64,000 nucleotides of DNA from the NCBI GenBank assembly GCA_913060975.1, contig CAJXVC010000005.1, forward strand, positions 248,001-312,000, given 5' to 3'. The DNA is from an uncultured Gammaproteobacteria bacterium. GTDB lineage: Bacteria > Pseudomonadota > Gammaproteobacteria > Pseudomonadales > Pseudohongiellaceae. The notes below the pieces were generated by a model. That model was not told where the DNA came from, did no database searches, and saw nothing but the letters and a program-made list of their open reading frames with translations. This document shows positions 9,501 to 18,248 of the stretch, piece by piece; within the stretch, counting starts at the first letter, position 1; each line of letters begins with the position of its first letter. The position numbers were made by a program, and so were the translations under genes.

Positions 9501-9864
9501 CTAAACCAACATCAGCTGCGACCGCCAGCTCGCATCCGCCGATGCGCAATCCACATCCCCGTCAGCTCTCGCAAAGGCCCATGTCATGGGATATCTGGCA
9601 AGATGGCCAGCAAGCCTTCATTTGGGCACGCTAATAACTCACCATATCTTGGCGAGCGGCCCTCGTGCTAGTCGCCAAGCCCCTGATTTTGCTATATCTA
9701 ACTGCCCTTGTACTGATCCGCCCAACTCACGGCGACGTTTACCTCCGGTACAGGTGCGATCAAGTACCGCTACCACCCCGGTTCGCGGATGAAAATAGAC
9801 GCTATGTTGCCAGAGCCTGCGTGCCTGGCCAGTATTCAGGCGTGACCCGCCTCGGGAGTTTTTC
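9501..9864. other. Upstream region of the second RND operon
   Basis: About 360 bases. A frame at 9665-9868 (67 codons, GTG start) overlaps the next gene start but has no ribosome site and no recognisable protein character, so I treat it as chance. The promoter of the second efflux operon should lie here. I see no palindrome like the TetR operators upstream of the first operon. Confidence 0.4.
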
Positions 9865-10998
9865 GTGAGATTTGTGCTTCGTCACCCGCTTTTCCTGTTG
9901 TTGTTGGCAGGCGGAATCAGCCTTTCCTATCTGGTCTTTGCCAAGGTCACCGAAGACACTGGTGGCGGCGGAGGTTTTGGCGGTAACAGTGGTGCGCCAC
10001 TGGTAGGCGTGACCGAAGTCACCATTACTGACATCGCCGATGAAGTGGAATCAGTCGGCACGACCGTCGCCAATGAATCAGTCGATCTGACTGCCGCGGT
10101 CTCGGAAACCATTAGCCGCGTCGCCTTCGAAGACGGCGAATATGTCGAGGCTGGCGAAATCCTCGTCGAACTCACCAGTGCCGCCGAAGCCACCCGTCTG
10201 GCCGAAGCCCAGGCCACTGTCGACGAAGCGCAGCGGCAGTTAATACGTTTGCAGGATTTATCAGCAGATCGCTTGGTTGCAGGCTCGGAACTTGATCAGG
10301 CCCGCACCGCCACGCAAACAGCTCAGGCCCGCCTCGAAGGAGTCATGGCTGATCTGGAAGACCGCCTGATACGCGCGCCGTTCAGTGGCTATCTTGGCTT
10401 TCGTAACGTTAGCACCGGCAGCCTGCTCACCCCCGGCACTGTCATCACCACCCTCGATGATGTGTCCATCATGAAACTGGATTTCCGAATTCCCGAAGTG
10501 TATCTGGCCGATATCGCCGTGGGTCAGGACATCGCCACGCGTAGCATTGTCTATAAAGACCGTGGCTTCCCCGGCGTAATAACTGTTATCGGTTCACGGG
10601 TTGACCCGGTGACGCGCAGCGTCTCGGTGCGCGCCGAAATCGAAAACCCGACCCGGCAGTTACGCCCTGGCATGCTGATGACCGTGGCACTGGCTCTGAA
10701 TGAAAAAACTGTCATGGTGGTTCCTGAGCGCGCCGTTATCGCCGCGCAGGGTCAGCAATATGTGTATGTTGTTGGCGCTGATAATCGTGTCGAACGTCGC
10801 TCTGTCGAATTGGGCCGCCGCCGCGATGGCCAGGTGGAAATCGTCACCGGTCTTGAAGTGGGCGAGCGCGTGGTGAGCGAGGGCACAGTGCAAGTCCGCC
10901 CCGGGCTGACTGTTCAGGTACAGGGCGAATCAGCGCCAGCGGCAGGATTCAGGGGCGGTGCTTCCGGCCGCCCTGACACTGACGGCCCAGCCAGTTAA
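9865..10998 (+). CDS. RND efflux membrane-fusion protein, second system
   Basis: 377 residues from a GTG start with TCGGGAG 6 bases upstream. An N-terminal signal-anchor (HPLFLLLLAGGISLSYLVF) is followed by a Gly-rich linker, a barrel-sandwich (lipoyl-like) domain, a short helical hairpin (AEAQATVDEAQRQLIRLQDLSADRLVAGSELDQARTA region) and the beta-barrel and C-terminal domains (MVVPERAVIAAQGQQYVYVV). It is a HlyD/AcrA-type adaptor without a lipobox Cys, so probably anchored by its N-terminal helix. It lies 12 bases upstream of its permease. Confidence 0.92.
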   Translation: MRFVLRHPLFLLLLAGGISLSYLVFAKVTEDTGGGGGFGGNSGAPLVGVTEVTITDIADEVESVGTTVANESVDLTAAVSETISRVAFEDGEYVEAGEILVELTSAAEATRLAEAQATVDEAQRQLIRLQDLSADRLVAGSELDQARTATQTAQARLEGVMADLEDRLIRAPFSGYLGFRNVSTGSLLTPGTVITTLDDVSIMKLDFRIPEVYLADIAVGQDIATRSIVYKDRGFPGVITVIGSRVDPVTRSVSVRAEIENPTRQLRPGMLMTVALALNEKTVMVVPERAVIAAQGQQYVYVVGADNRVERRSVELGRRRDGQVEIVTGLEVGERVVSEGTVQVRPGLTVQVQGESAPAAGFRGGASGRPDTDGPAS

Positions 10999-11010
10999 AG
11001 GACGACTGCA

Positions 11011-14000
11011 ATGATTCTCTCCGATGTTTCAGTAAAACGCCCTGTCTTTGCCACCGTACTCAGCCTGATGCTGGTGGCTTTCGGGATCATGTCCTTCAAT
11101 CAATTGCCGCTGCGTGAATACCCCGACACCAGCCCGCCAATTGTGTCCGTCTCGACTACCTACCCCGGCGCCTCGGCCGAAGTGGTGGAGACCCAGGTCA
11201 CCGAGTTAATCGAAGACCAGATCAACGGAATCGATGGTATCGAAGCTATTAACTCCTCAAGTGTCGACGGCAGTTCGCGCATCTCCGTGGAGTTCGAAGT
11301 CGGCACCGACATCGAAGCTGCCGCCAATGACATCCGCGACAAAATCTCCCGCGTCGCCCGCTCACTGCCCGAAGACGTTGACCCACCACGGATCGCCAAA
11401 GCCGATAGTGAAGCGCGCCCAATTCAATGGTTTAACCTCACCAGCAGCCAGCTCACTTACCTTGAGCTCAACGACTATGCCAACCGCTACATCGTCGATC
11501 AGTTCGCGGTTCTCAATGGTGTGGCAAACGTCAACGTCAGTGGCAACGGCGGTTTCGCCATGCGCGTCTGGCTCGATCGGGTGGCACTGGCTGCGCGTGG
11601 CTTGACGGTAGTCGATGTACAAAGCGCCCTGCGCCGGGAAAACATAGAACTGCCCGCCGGGAGCATCGATTCTCGCGACATGGAATTCTCTGTACGCGTG
11701 CAACGCATCTATCAAAATACTGACGATTTTGAACGACTGGTTATCGCGCGTGGCGCAGACAACGCATTAGTGACACTGGGCGAAGTCGCCCGCGTCGAAT
11801 TGGGCTCGGCCAACGAGCGATCCTTGTATCGCGGCAATGGTGTCGACGCCGTGGGCATTGGCATCGTCAAACAATCCAATGCCAACAGTTTGGAAGTGTT
11901 GCGTGGCGCCGAGGCGCTGGCCGAACGCATTCGCCCAACCCTGCCAGACCACATGGGCCTGGAAACGTCATCCAGCGATGCCGAGTTTATCGAGAACGCC
12001 ATCTCCTCGGTGTACAGCACCATCTTCGTCACCATGGGCCTGGTGAGTCTGGTCATCTACATGTTTCTTGGCTCACTGCGCGTCATGCTGATTCCAGTGG
12101 TGACGATTCCAGTGTGTTTGTTGTCCGCCTTTATTGTGCTGTCCGGTTTCAATCTCTCTATCAACCTCATCACACTGTTGGCGCTGGTGTTGTGTGTCGG
12201 GCTAATCGTCGATGACTCCATCGTCGTGCTGGAAAATATTCAGCGCCGGGTGGAGGAGGGTGAGGCACCCTTATTAGCGGCCTTTAACGGCTCACGCCAG
12301 GTTGCCTTCGCCGTGATCGCGACCACCGCTGTGTTAATCGCCGTGTTTGTGCCGGTGGTTTTTCTCGAAGGCAATCTGGGCATTCTGTTTTACGAGCTGG
12401 CCGTGGCCATTTGTGGCGCAGTGATTATCTCCAGCGTGTTGGCCTTGTCCCTAACACCTATGATGTGTTCGAAACTGTTAAAGAGCGAGCCACGCGAGAA
12501 CTGGCTCACCCGCAAGGTCAACAGCGGCTTTCGCTGGTTGCAGGCGGGCTATCATGATGCATTGGAAGTTTGCCTGCGCTATAGCTGGGTCGTGTTCGCC
12601 AGTTTGCTGTTGGTGATGGTGGGCATCTATGGTTTGTTCCAGCAACTGCCTTCGGCGTTTGCCCCGAGCGAAGATCAGGGCGTGATCTTCTCCAACATGG
12701 CTGGCCCGGAAGGGGCTAACCTTGATTATATGGAAGAGCAGGTCGATGCCGTGCAAGCCAGCGTCATGACCATGGTCAATGCCGGCGACGTGGAAAACAT
12801 CGTCACCATGACACCCGGTTGGGGTGGCGGCGGTGGCGTGAACAGCGGCATCAGTATTATTTCTCTACCACCGTGGGAGACGCGCGAAAAAGCCACTTCC
12901 GAAGTGATGGCCGAACTGAATCAGGAGTGGGCCAAAATTCCGGGCATCCGCGCGTTTATGTTCATGCGCTCCGGCCTGGGCCGTGGCGGCGGCGGTCAGC
13001 CGGTGCAGTTTGTTATCGGTGGGCGCAGTTATGACGAGCTGGTGCAGTGGCGCGATCAGATCATGACCCAGGCGCAAGACAGCGGCCTATTCACGCGCAT
13101 GGATTCAGACTTTAACGAAACCAAGCCCAGCCTCACCGTGCGTGTCGATCAAGTACGCGCGGCCGACCTGGGTGTATCGACACAAGCCATTGGCCAGACG
13201 CTGCAAGCCATGATGAGCGAAAGCCGCGTGACCACGTTCGCCGATGCCGGCGAAGAATACGATGTCATTCTGCAAGCCGAAGACAGCCAGCGTGCTTCGC
13301 CGGATGACCTGACCAATATCTACGTGCGCTCCGACACCTCCGGTGAACTCATTCCATTGGCCAATCTGATTCAGGTGGACAATAGCGCCGGGCCGACCGC
13401 GCTGAACCGCTACAACCGAATCCGTTCCATCACACTGTCTGCCGGACTGGCACCGGGTGTGGATCTCGACACGGGGCTGACCTATCTGGAAAACCTCGTG
13501 GCGGAACAGTTGCCCGAATACGCCCAGATCGATTACAAGGGCGAGTCGCTCGACCTGCGTGCCTCCGAAGGCGGCCTGGCCACCGTCTTCCTGCTAGCCT
13601 TGTTGGTGGTGTTTTTGGTACTCGCCGCGCAGTTCGAAAGTTTCATTCATCCGCTGGTCATCATGACCACCGTGCCGCTGGCCATCTTTGGCGCCTTGAT
13701 CGGTTTATTGCTTACCGACAACAGCCTGAACATCTACTCCAACATCGGCTTGGTCATCCTGGTGGGCATCGCCAGCAAGAACGGTATCCTGATTGTTGAG
13801 TTTGCCAATCAGTTACGCGATCAGGGCAAGGAATTCAGCGCCGCACTCACCCAGGCCTGTGACCAACGCCTGCGCCCGGTACTGATGACTGCCTTCTCGA
13901 CATTGATGGGCGCGATCCCGCTCATTCTCGCCACCGGCGCCGGTTCCGAATCACGGGTGCTGTTGGGCATTGTGATCTTCTCCGGCGTGTTGATGACCAC

Positions 14001-14145
14001 CATCACCACCTTGTTCGTTGTCCCGGTGGTCTATAACCTGCTGGCCAGAAACACCGGCTCGCCCGAGGCCGTGGCGCAGAAGCTGGAACGCATGCGCGAG
14101 GAGTCGTCGGAGCGCAGTGATGTGTTAGGCGCGACGGCGCAGTAG
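11011..14145 (+). CDS. RND efflux permease, second system (HAE1-type)
   Basis: 1044 residues, the usual length of AcrB/MexB relatives. It starts MILSDVSVKRPVFATVLSLML and has the conserved LPLREYPDTSPPIVSVSTTYPGASAEVVE entry. TM4 carries the intact Asp-Asp pair in GLIVDDSIVVLENIQRR. Gly-rich segments (GWGGGGGVNSG, GLGRGGGGQPVQF) sit in the second periplasmic loop. Probably a proton-driven exporter of hydrophobic compounds. Again no outer-membrane factor is adjacent. A 13-bp tandem array follows the stop. Confidence 0.94.
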   Translation: MILSDVSVKRPVFATVLSLMLVAFGIMSFNQLPLREYPDTSPPIVSVSTTYPGASAEVVETQVTELIEDQINGIDGIEAINSSSVDGSSRISVEFEVGTDIEAAANDIRDKISRVARSLPEDVDPPRIAKADSEARPIQWFNLTSSQLTYLELNDYANRYIVDQFAVLNGVANVNVSGNGGFAMRVWLDRVALAARGLTVVDVQSALRRENIELPAGSIDSRDMEFSVRVQRIYQNTDDFERLVIARGADNALVTLGEVARVELGSANERSLYRGNGVDAVGIGIVKQSNANSLEVLRGAEALAERIRPTLPDHMGLETSSSDAEFIENAISSVYSTIFVTMGLVSLVIYMFLGSLRVMLIPVVTIPVCLLSAFIVLSGFNLSINLITLLALVLCVGLIVDDSIVVLENIQRRVEEGEAPLLAAFNGSRQVAFAVIATTAVLIAVFVPVVFLEGNLGILFYELAVAICGAVIISSVLALSLTPMMCSKLLKSEPRENWLTRKVNSGFRWLQAGYHDALEVCLRYSWVVFASLLLVMVGIYGLFQQLPSAFAPSEDQGVIFSNMAGPEGANLDYMEEQVDAVQASVMTMVNAGDVENIVTMTPGWGGGGGVNSGISIISLPPWETREKATSEVMAELNQEWAKIPGIRAFMFMRSGLGRGGGGQPVQFVIGGRSYDELVQWRDQIMTQAQDSGLFTRMDSDFNETKPSLTVRVDQVRAADLGVSTQAIGQTLQAMMSESRVTTFADAGEEYDVILQAEDSQRASPDDLTNIYVRSDTSGELIPLANLIQVDNSAGPTALNRYNRIRSITLSAGLAPGVDLDTGLTYLENLVAEQLPEYAQIDYKGESLDLRASEGGLATVFLLALLVVFLVLAAQFESFIHPLVIMTTVPLAIFGALIGLLLTDNSLNIYSNIGLVILVGIASKNGILIVEFANQLRDQGKEFSAALTQACDQRLRPVLMTAFSTLMGAIPLILATGAGSESRVLLGIVIFSGVLMTTITTLFVVPVVYNLLARNTGSPEAVAQKLERMREESSERSDVLGATAQ

Positions 14146-14153
14146 CTATTGGC

Positions 14154-14218
14154 GCAGTTGTAATAGGCGATTGTTGTAAGTGATTGTTGTAGGTGATTGT
14201 TATAGACGGTTGTTATTC
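14154..14218. repeat. 13-bp degenerate tandem array (5 copies)
   Basis: Five consecutive 13-base units, consensus close to GTGATTGTTGTAG, start at 14154, 14167, 14180, 14193 and 14206. It lies just after the permease stop and has no coding potential. It is one of several gap arrays in this window, each with its own unit length. Confidence 0.75.
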
Positions 14219-14407
14219 AGAGTAGCAGCTAATGCCGCAGCGATTGGGGTCAGAGCCAAAATACAGTACTGTATAGGCAGTCTTTAAACACGCGGGAGAA
14301 CGTCTCGGTAATTTCAACATTGCCGAAAGGTTCTCCAAGCGCTGTTCATAGACGTTCGCAATGTACCGGCAACCTGCCAGCAACAACCAAGGACTCTTAT
14401 TTCAACA

Positions 14408-16990
14408 ATGTCCCCCCGACTCTATGCCCGAGCCAACCTATTCCTTCTGCTTCTGTCCGCAACACTGTCGTTGGCGCTGATGGCGACCAACACGAACGCA
14501 CAGGAGTTGAATAACGCGGTAGAAGTCGAACCCGGCGTCAGCCTGGCACTGGCCACCCAGCGCAAAGCCCTGCTATCTGATATTAACTACGCCCTGCGTT
14601 TCGAAATTCCTGCCGACGCCGACGCGCCCATTCCCGCCACAGCCACTATCAGCTTTAACTTGGCCGCCACCGGCGCGCCGCTACAACTGGATTTCCGCGA
14701 AGACGGCGACAAGATTCACAGCGTCACCAGTAATGGCAGCAGCTCGGCGTACCGCTTCGAACAAGAGCACCTGATTATTCCAGCGGCAGAATTGGTAGCA
14801 GGCACCAACACCCTCACCATCGACTTCACCGCCGGCGACAGCTCGCTCAACCGCAACCCGGAATTTCTCTACACATTGTTTGTGCCCGACCGCGCCAGAA
14901 CCGCCTTCCCCTTGTTCGACCAGCCCGACCTCAAGGCCACCTGGGAATTAACGCTAGTAGTTCCCAATCACTGGGAAGCCATCGGCAACGCCCCACTGGC
15001 CAGCGAGAGCGAGCAGGGCGAGACTAAGACGCTCACCTTTGCCCGCTCCGACCTGATCAGTTCCTACTTGTTTTCTTTTGTTGCCGGCGAGTTCGACAAA
15101 GTCACCAGAGACATCAACGGCCGACAGATCAGCCTGCTGCACCGCGAGAGCGATGCCGAGAAAGTCGAGCGCAACATCGATGCTGCGTTTGAACTGCATG
15201 GCGCCGCACTCACCTTTCTTGAGGACTACACCGGCATCGACTACCCGTTTCAAAAATTCGACTTCGCACTGATTCCCGGTTTTCAGTACGGCGGCATGGA
15301 ACACGTCGGCGCTATTCAGTATCGCGCCGATAGCATCTTCCTCGACGAGTCGCCCTCACAGAGCCAACTGCTGTCGCGCGCCAGCCTGATCGCCCACGAG
15401 ACCGCGCACATGTGGTTCGGCGATCTGGTCACCATGGAATGGTTCAACGATGTGTGGATGAAAGAAGTGTTCGCCAACTTCATGGCCGCCAAGGCCGTCA
15501 ACCCGAGCTTCCCCGAGATCAATCACGAGCTGGGCTTTTTGGTGCGCCACTACCCCAGCGCCTATGCCGTGGATCGCACCGAAGGCGCCAACCCCATCCG
15601 CCAGGATCTGGACAACCTCAACGAAGCCGGCACGCTGTACGGCAACATCATCTACAACAAAGCCCCGGTGATGATGCGCCAGCTCGAAGCGCTGGTGGGC
15701 GAAGAGTTGTTTCGTGAAGGATTGGGCGAATACCTCGCCGCCTATGCCAACAGCAACGCCACTTGGCCAGACCTGATCGCTATTTTGGACGGCAAGACCG
15801 ATGAAGACCTGCACCAGTGGAGTCAGGTCTGGGTCAACACTGCCGGCCGTCCGCACTTTCAGGTTTACGCCTTTCCCAGCGGCACGGGCCTCAGTGTAGT
15901 GCAACAAGACCTGAGCGGCGCCGGCCGCGTCTGGCCACAACGTTTTACTGTGACTAGCCGCGAAGGGCAGCAGACCCACAGTCGCACCGTCTACAGCCTG
16001 ATCACCGCCGCCAACGCCCAGGTCGGCCCGGGCGAACTCACCATGGTCAATGCCGACGGTTTTGGCTACGGCCTGTTTCCTGTCACACCGCAAGCGCTGC
16101 AACAATGGCCGCAACTGAGCGATGTCGAACGCGGCTCACTGCTGATCTCTGTGTATGAAAACATGTTGGAAGGCGAGGTCATCGAACCGGCTGCGTATGC
16201 AAGCCAGTTGCTCGACATCGCCGTGGCCGAAGACAACCAGCTTTTGCTCAACCTGGCGTTGGGGCAGATGGATAACATCTACTGGTCGTTGATTACAGAT
16301 GCCGAGCGCAACGCACTCACCAACGAGATGGAGCCAGCACTGTGGTCGGCCATGCAAGCCACCGACGACAGCAGCCAAAAGAAAATCTACTTCGATGCTC
16401 ATAGTAGCGTCGCACTCAGCACGGCAGCACTGGAACGCTTAAAGGCAGTATGGAATGGCCAACTGGTCATCGAAGGGCTGAACCTGTCCGAGAACGACTT
16501 CATCGACCTGGCCACCAACCTGGCCATCAAGCTCCCCGAGCAGGCCGAGGACATCAGCCAGCAACAACTGGAGCGTATCAACAACGATGATCGCCGCCGC
16601 CGTTTCGAATTCGTCATGCCGGCACTGGCCAGCGATCAAGCCACCCGCGATGAGTTCTTCGCCTCACTCAGTGAAGAGACCAACCGCGCCCGCGAACCCT
16701 GGGTACTGGATGGCCTGAACGCACTGCACCATGCGCTGCGCACACAAGGCTCCGAACACTACCTGCTGCCCAGCCTCGAACTGCTGGCCGAAATTCAACA
16801 AACCGGCGACATCTTCTTCCCGGCCCGCTGGCTCAGCGCCAGCCTTGGCAACTACCGTAGCCAGTCGGCGGTTAATACAGTGCGCGAGTTTCTGGCGCAG
16901 CGGCCTGACTACAACCATCAGTTGCGATTGAAGATTTTGCAGGCGGCTGATCCGCTTTTTCGGGCTGCGCAGATAGCAGGAGAGCAGTAG
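14408..16990 (+). CDS. Exported M1-family zinc aminopeptidase
   Basis: 860 residues with a signal peptide (hydrophobic stretch then ATNTNAQ). The gluzincin site is complete: H330-E331-T-A-H334 with E353 18 residues later. The substrate-binding motif usually written GAMEN reads GGMEH (295-299), so the Asn is His. The N-terminal beta-sandwich domain precedes the catalytic domain, and a helical C-terminal domain of about 400 residues follows, as in the larger M1 enzymes. Likely role: removing N-terminal residues from peptides in the periplasm. It is a single gene, not obviously in an operon. Confidence 0.92.
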   Translation: MSPRLYARANLFLLLLSATLSLALMATNTNAQELNNAVEVEPGVSLALATQRKALLSDINYALRFEIPADADAPIPATATISFNLAATGAPLQLDFREDGDKIHSVTSNGSSSAYRFEQEHLIIPAAELVAGTNTLTIDFTAGDSSLNRNPEFLYTLFVPDRARTAFPLFDQPDLKATWELTLVVPNHWEAIGNAPLASESEQGETKTLTFARSDLISSYLFSFVAGEFDKVTRDINGRQISLLHRESDAEKVERNIDAAFELHGAALTFLEDYTGIDYPFQKFDFALIPGFQYGGMEHVGAIQYRADSIFLDESPSQSQLLSRASLIAHETAHMWFGDLVTMEWFNDVWMKEVFANFMAAKAVNPSFPEINHELGFLVRHYPSAYAVDRTEGANPIRQDLDNLNEAGTLYGNIIYNKAPVMMRQLEALVGEELFREGLGEYLAAYANSNATWPDLIAILDGKTDEDLHQWSQVWVNTAGRPHFQVYAFPSGTGLSVVQQDLSGAGRVWPQRFTVTSREGQQTHSRTVYSLITAANAQVGPGELTMVNADGFGYGLFPVTPQALQQWPQLSDVERGSLLISVYENMLEGEVIEPAAYASQLLDIAVAEDNQLLLNLALGQMDNIYWSLITDAERNALTNEMEPALWSAMQATDDSSQKKIYFDAHSSVALSTAALERLKAVWNGQLVIEGLNLSENDFIDLATNLAIKLPEQAEDISQQQLERINNDDRRRRFEFVMPALASDQATRDEFFASLSEETNRAREPWVLDGLNALHHALRTQGSEHYLLPSLELLAEIQQTGDIFFPARWLSASLGNYRSQSAVNTVREFLAQRPDYNHQLRLKILQAADPLFRAAQIAGEQ

Positions 16991-17130
16991 CCAGCAAACA
17001 GCTTGAGTGATCACGATGGCCGAATAAGGCGAATACCCGGCCAGACGGCCAAAAACGCCCCCTAACAGTCGAATTAGGACTGTTCCTACAGCGCCTGAGC
17101 AGGTAGATTAACCGCTCAGTCCCGGCACTT

Positions 17131-17190
17131 TCGATAGTGGTCGGTAGTGGTCGATAGCGGCCAGCAGTCATCGCTAGCCAACAATAGTCA
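17131..17190. repeat. 10-bp degenerate tandem array
   Basis: Six consecutive 10-base units begin TCGATAGTGG, TCGGTAGTGG, TCGATAGCGG and become more divergent. They lie in the gap between the aminopeptidase and the metallo-beta-lactamase, about 85 bases before the latter's start. Confidence 0.6.
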
Positions 17191-17274
17191 CCGACTTGCT
17201 GCGGCCAGAACAGAATCAGAATCGAAAGCAAATATTAGAAAGCACATATATAGAAAGAAGAAGAGGACGCCACC

Positions 17275-18180
17275 ATGAACTCCCGAATCGCTTTCCTGTC
17301 ACGCCTGCGCAGCAAACTGCGCGCATTCAGTCTCGTCAGCCTCGCCACTCTGGCGCTGGCCTACATGCCAACAACCAGCGCCCAGTCCAACCCACCCGAA
17401 GGCTGGGTCACACCGTTCCCGGCCTTCCGCGTCATCGGCCCGCTTTATGGCGTCGGCATGCTGGACCTGAGCGTGTTCCTGATCACCAGCGACGAAGGCC
17501 ACATCCTCATCAACACCGGCCTGGCCGACTCCACCGATCACATCCGGTCTAACATTGAATCGCTGGGCTTTGATTTCAACGACATCAAAATCCTGCTCAC
17601 CATGCAGGCCCACTGGGACCACACTGCGGCGATGGCCGAGATCAAACAACTCACCGGCGCCGAAGTGTGGGCCACGCCGGAAGACGCACGAGTACTTGAA
17701 GACGGCGGCTTCTCTGACGCCCACTTCGGCGGTAGAGAAACATTCGATCCTGTTGAGGTCGACCGCATCATCCGTCAGGACGAAGTCATCACCCTGGGCG
17801 ACCTGCGCATCACCGTCCACGAACACCCCGGCCACACCGAAGGCAGCTCCAGCTATTCATTCGAATGGAACGAAGGCGGCAGAGACTACGACGTAGTCAT
17901 CGCCAACATGGGCACCGTCAACGGCGGCAAGCGATTGGTCGTGGACCCAACTTATGACAACGTGGCAGTAGACTTCGCGACAACCTACAACAAACAAAAG
18001 CAGATGGATGTGGACGTGTGGGTGGCTGCTCATGCCAGTCAGTACGACATGCATGACAAGTACACGCCGGGGCAGGCTTATGATCCGGAGACGTTTGTGG
18101 ATCCGATGGGGTTTGTTAGGGCGGTGGAGAGGTTGGAGAGCAGCTATTTAAATTTAATAGCAGAAGAGCTTGATCAGTAG
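17275..18180 (+). CDS. Subclass B3-type metallo-beta-lactamase fold hydrolase with Gln in the first zinc motif
   Basis: 301 residues with a signal peptide ending near TTSAQ and a good ribosome site (GAAGAGG). The zinc motif expected as HxHxDH reads Q111-A-H113-W-D115-H116. The other ligands are H187 (HPGHTEGSSSY) and H253 (AHASQYDMHDKY, the subclass B3 signature around standard position 263). Gln at standard position 116 is known from the GOB branch of B3 enzymes. The length and LINTGLADS start of the domain fit true B3 enzymes better than distant MBL-fold proteins. It would act in the periplasm, either on beta-lactams or on an unknown lactone or ester. Not shown here: activity. Confidence 0.88.
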   Translation: MNSRIAFLSRLRSKLRAFSLVSLATLALAYMPTTSAQSNPPEGWVTPFPAFRVIGPLYGVGMLDLSVFLITSDEGHILINTGLADSTDHIRSNIESLGFDFNDIKILLTMQAHWDHTAAMAEIKQLTGAEVWATPEDARVLEDGGFSDAHFGGRETFDPVEVDRIIRQDEVITLGDLRITVHEHPGHTEGSSSYSFEWNEGGRDYDVVIANMGTVNGGKRLVVDPTYDNVAVDFATTYNKQKQMDVDVWVAAHASQYDMHDKYTPGQAYDPETFVDPMGFVRAVERLESSYLNLIAEELDQ

Positions 18181-18248
18181 CATGTAAGCTCTGGAGCCAT
18201 TTTTAAGAAGCTTCGGCCATTTTGTATTTAAATTCAGCAGGATTTTCT

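Noticed and set aside
9665-9868. 67-codon ORF overlapping the start of the second RND adaptor
   Set aside because: No ribosome site, no recognisable sequence, and the GTG/TGA overlap with the adaptor is likely chance.
14261-14274. Perfect 14-base palindrome ATACAGTACTGTAT as a possible LexA box
   Set aside because: LexA boxes have CTGT on the left and ACAG on the right; here the order is reversed, and the downstream gene is not an SOS gene.
15356-16114. Long minus-strand ORF (252 codons) inside the aminopeptidase gene
   Set aside because: It is the antisense shadow of a GC-rich coding sequence; no domain, no ribosome site, and the sense frame has a complete catalytic site.
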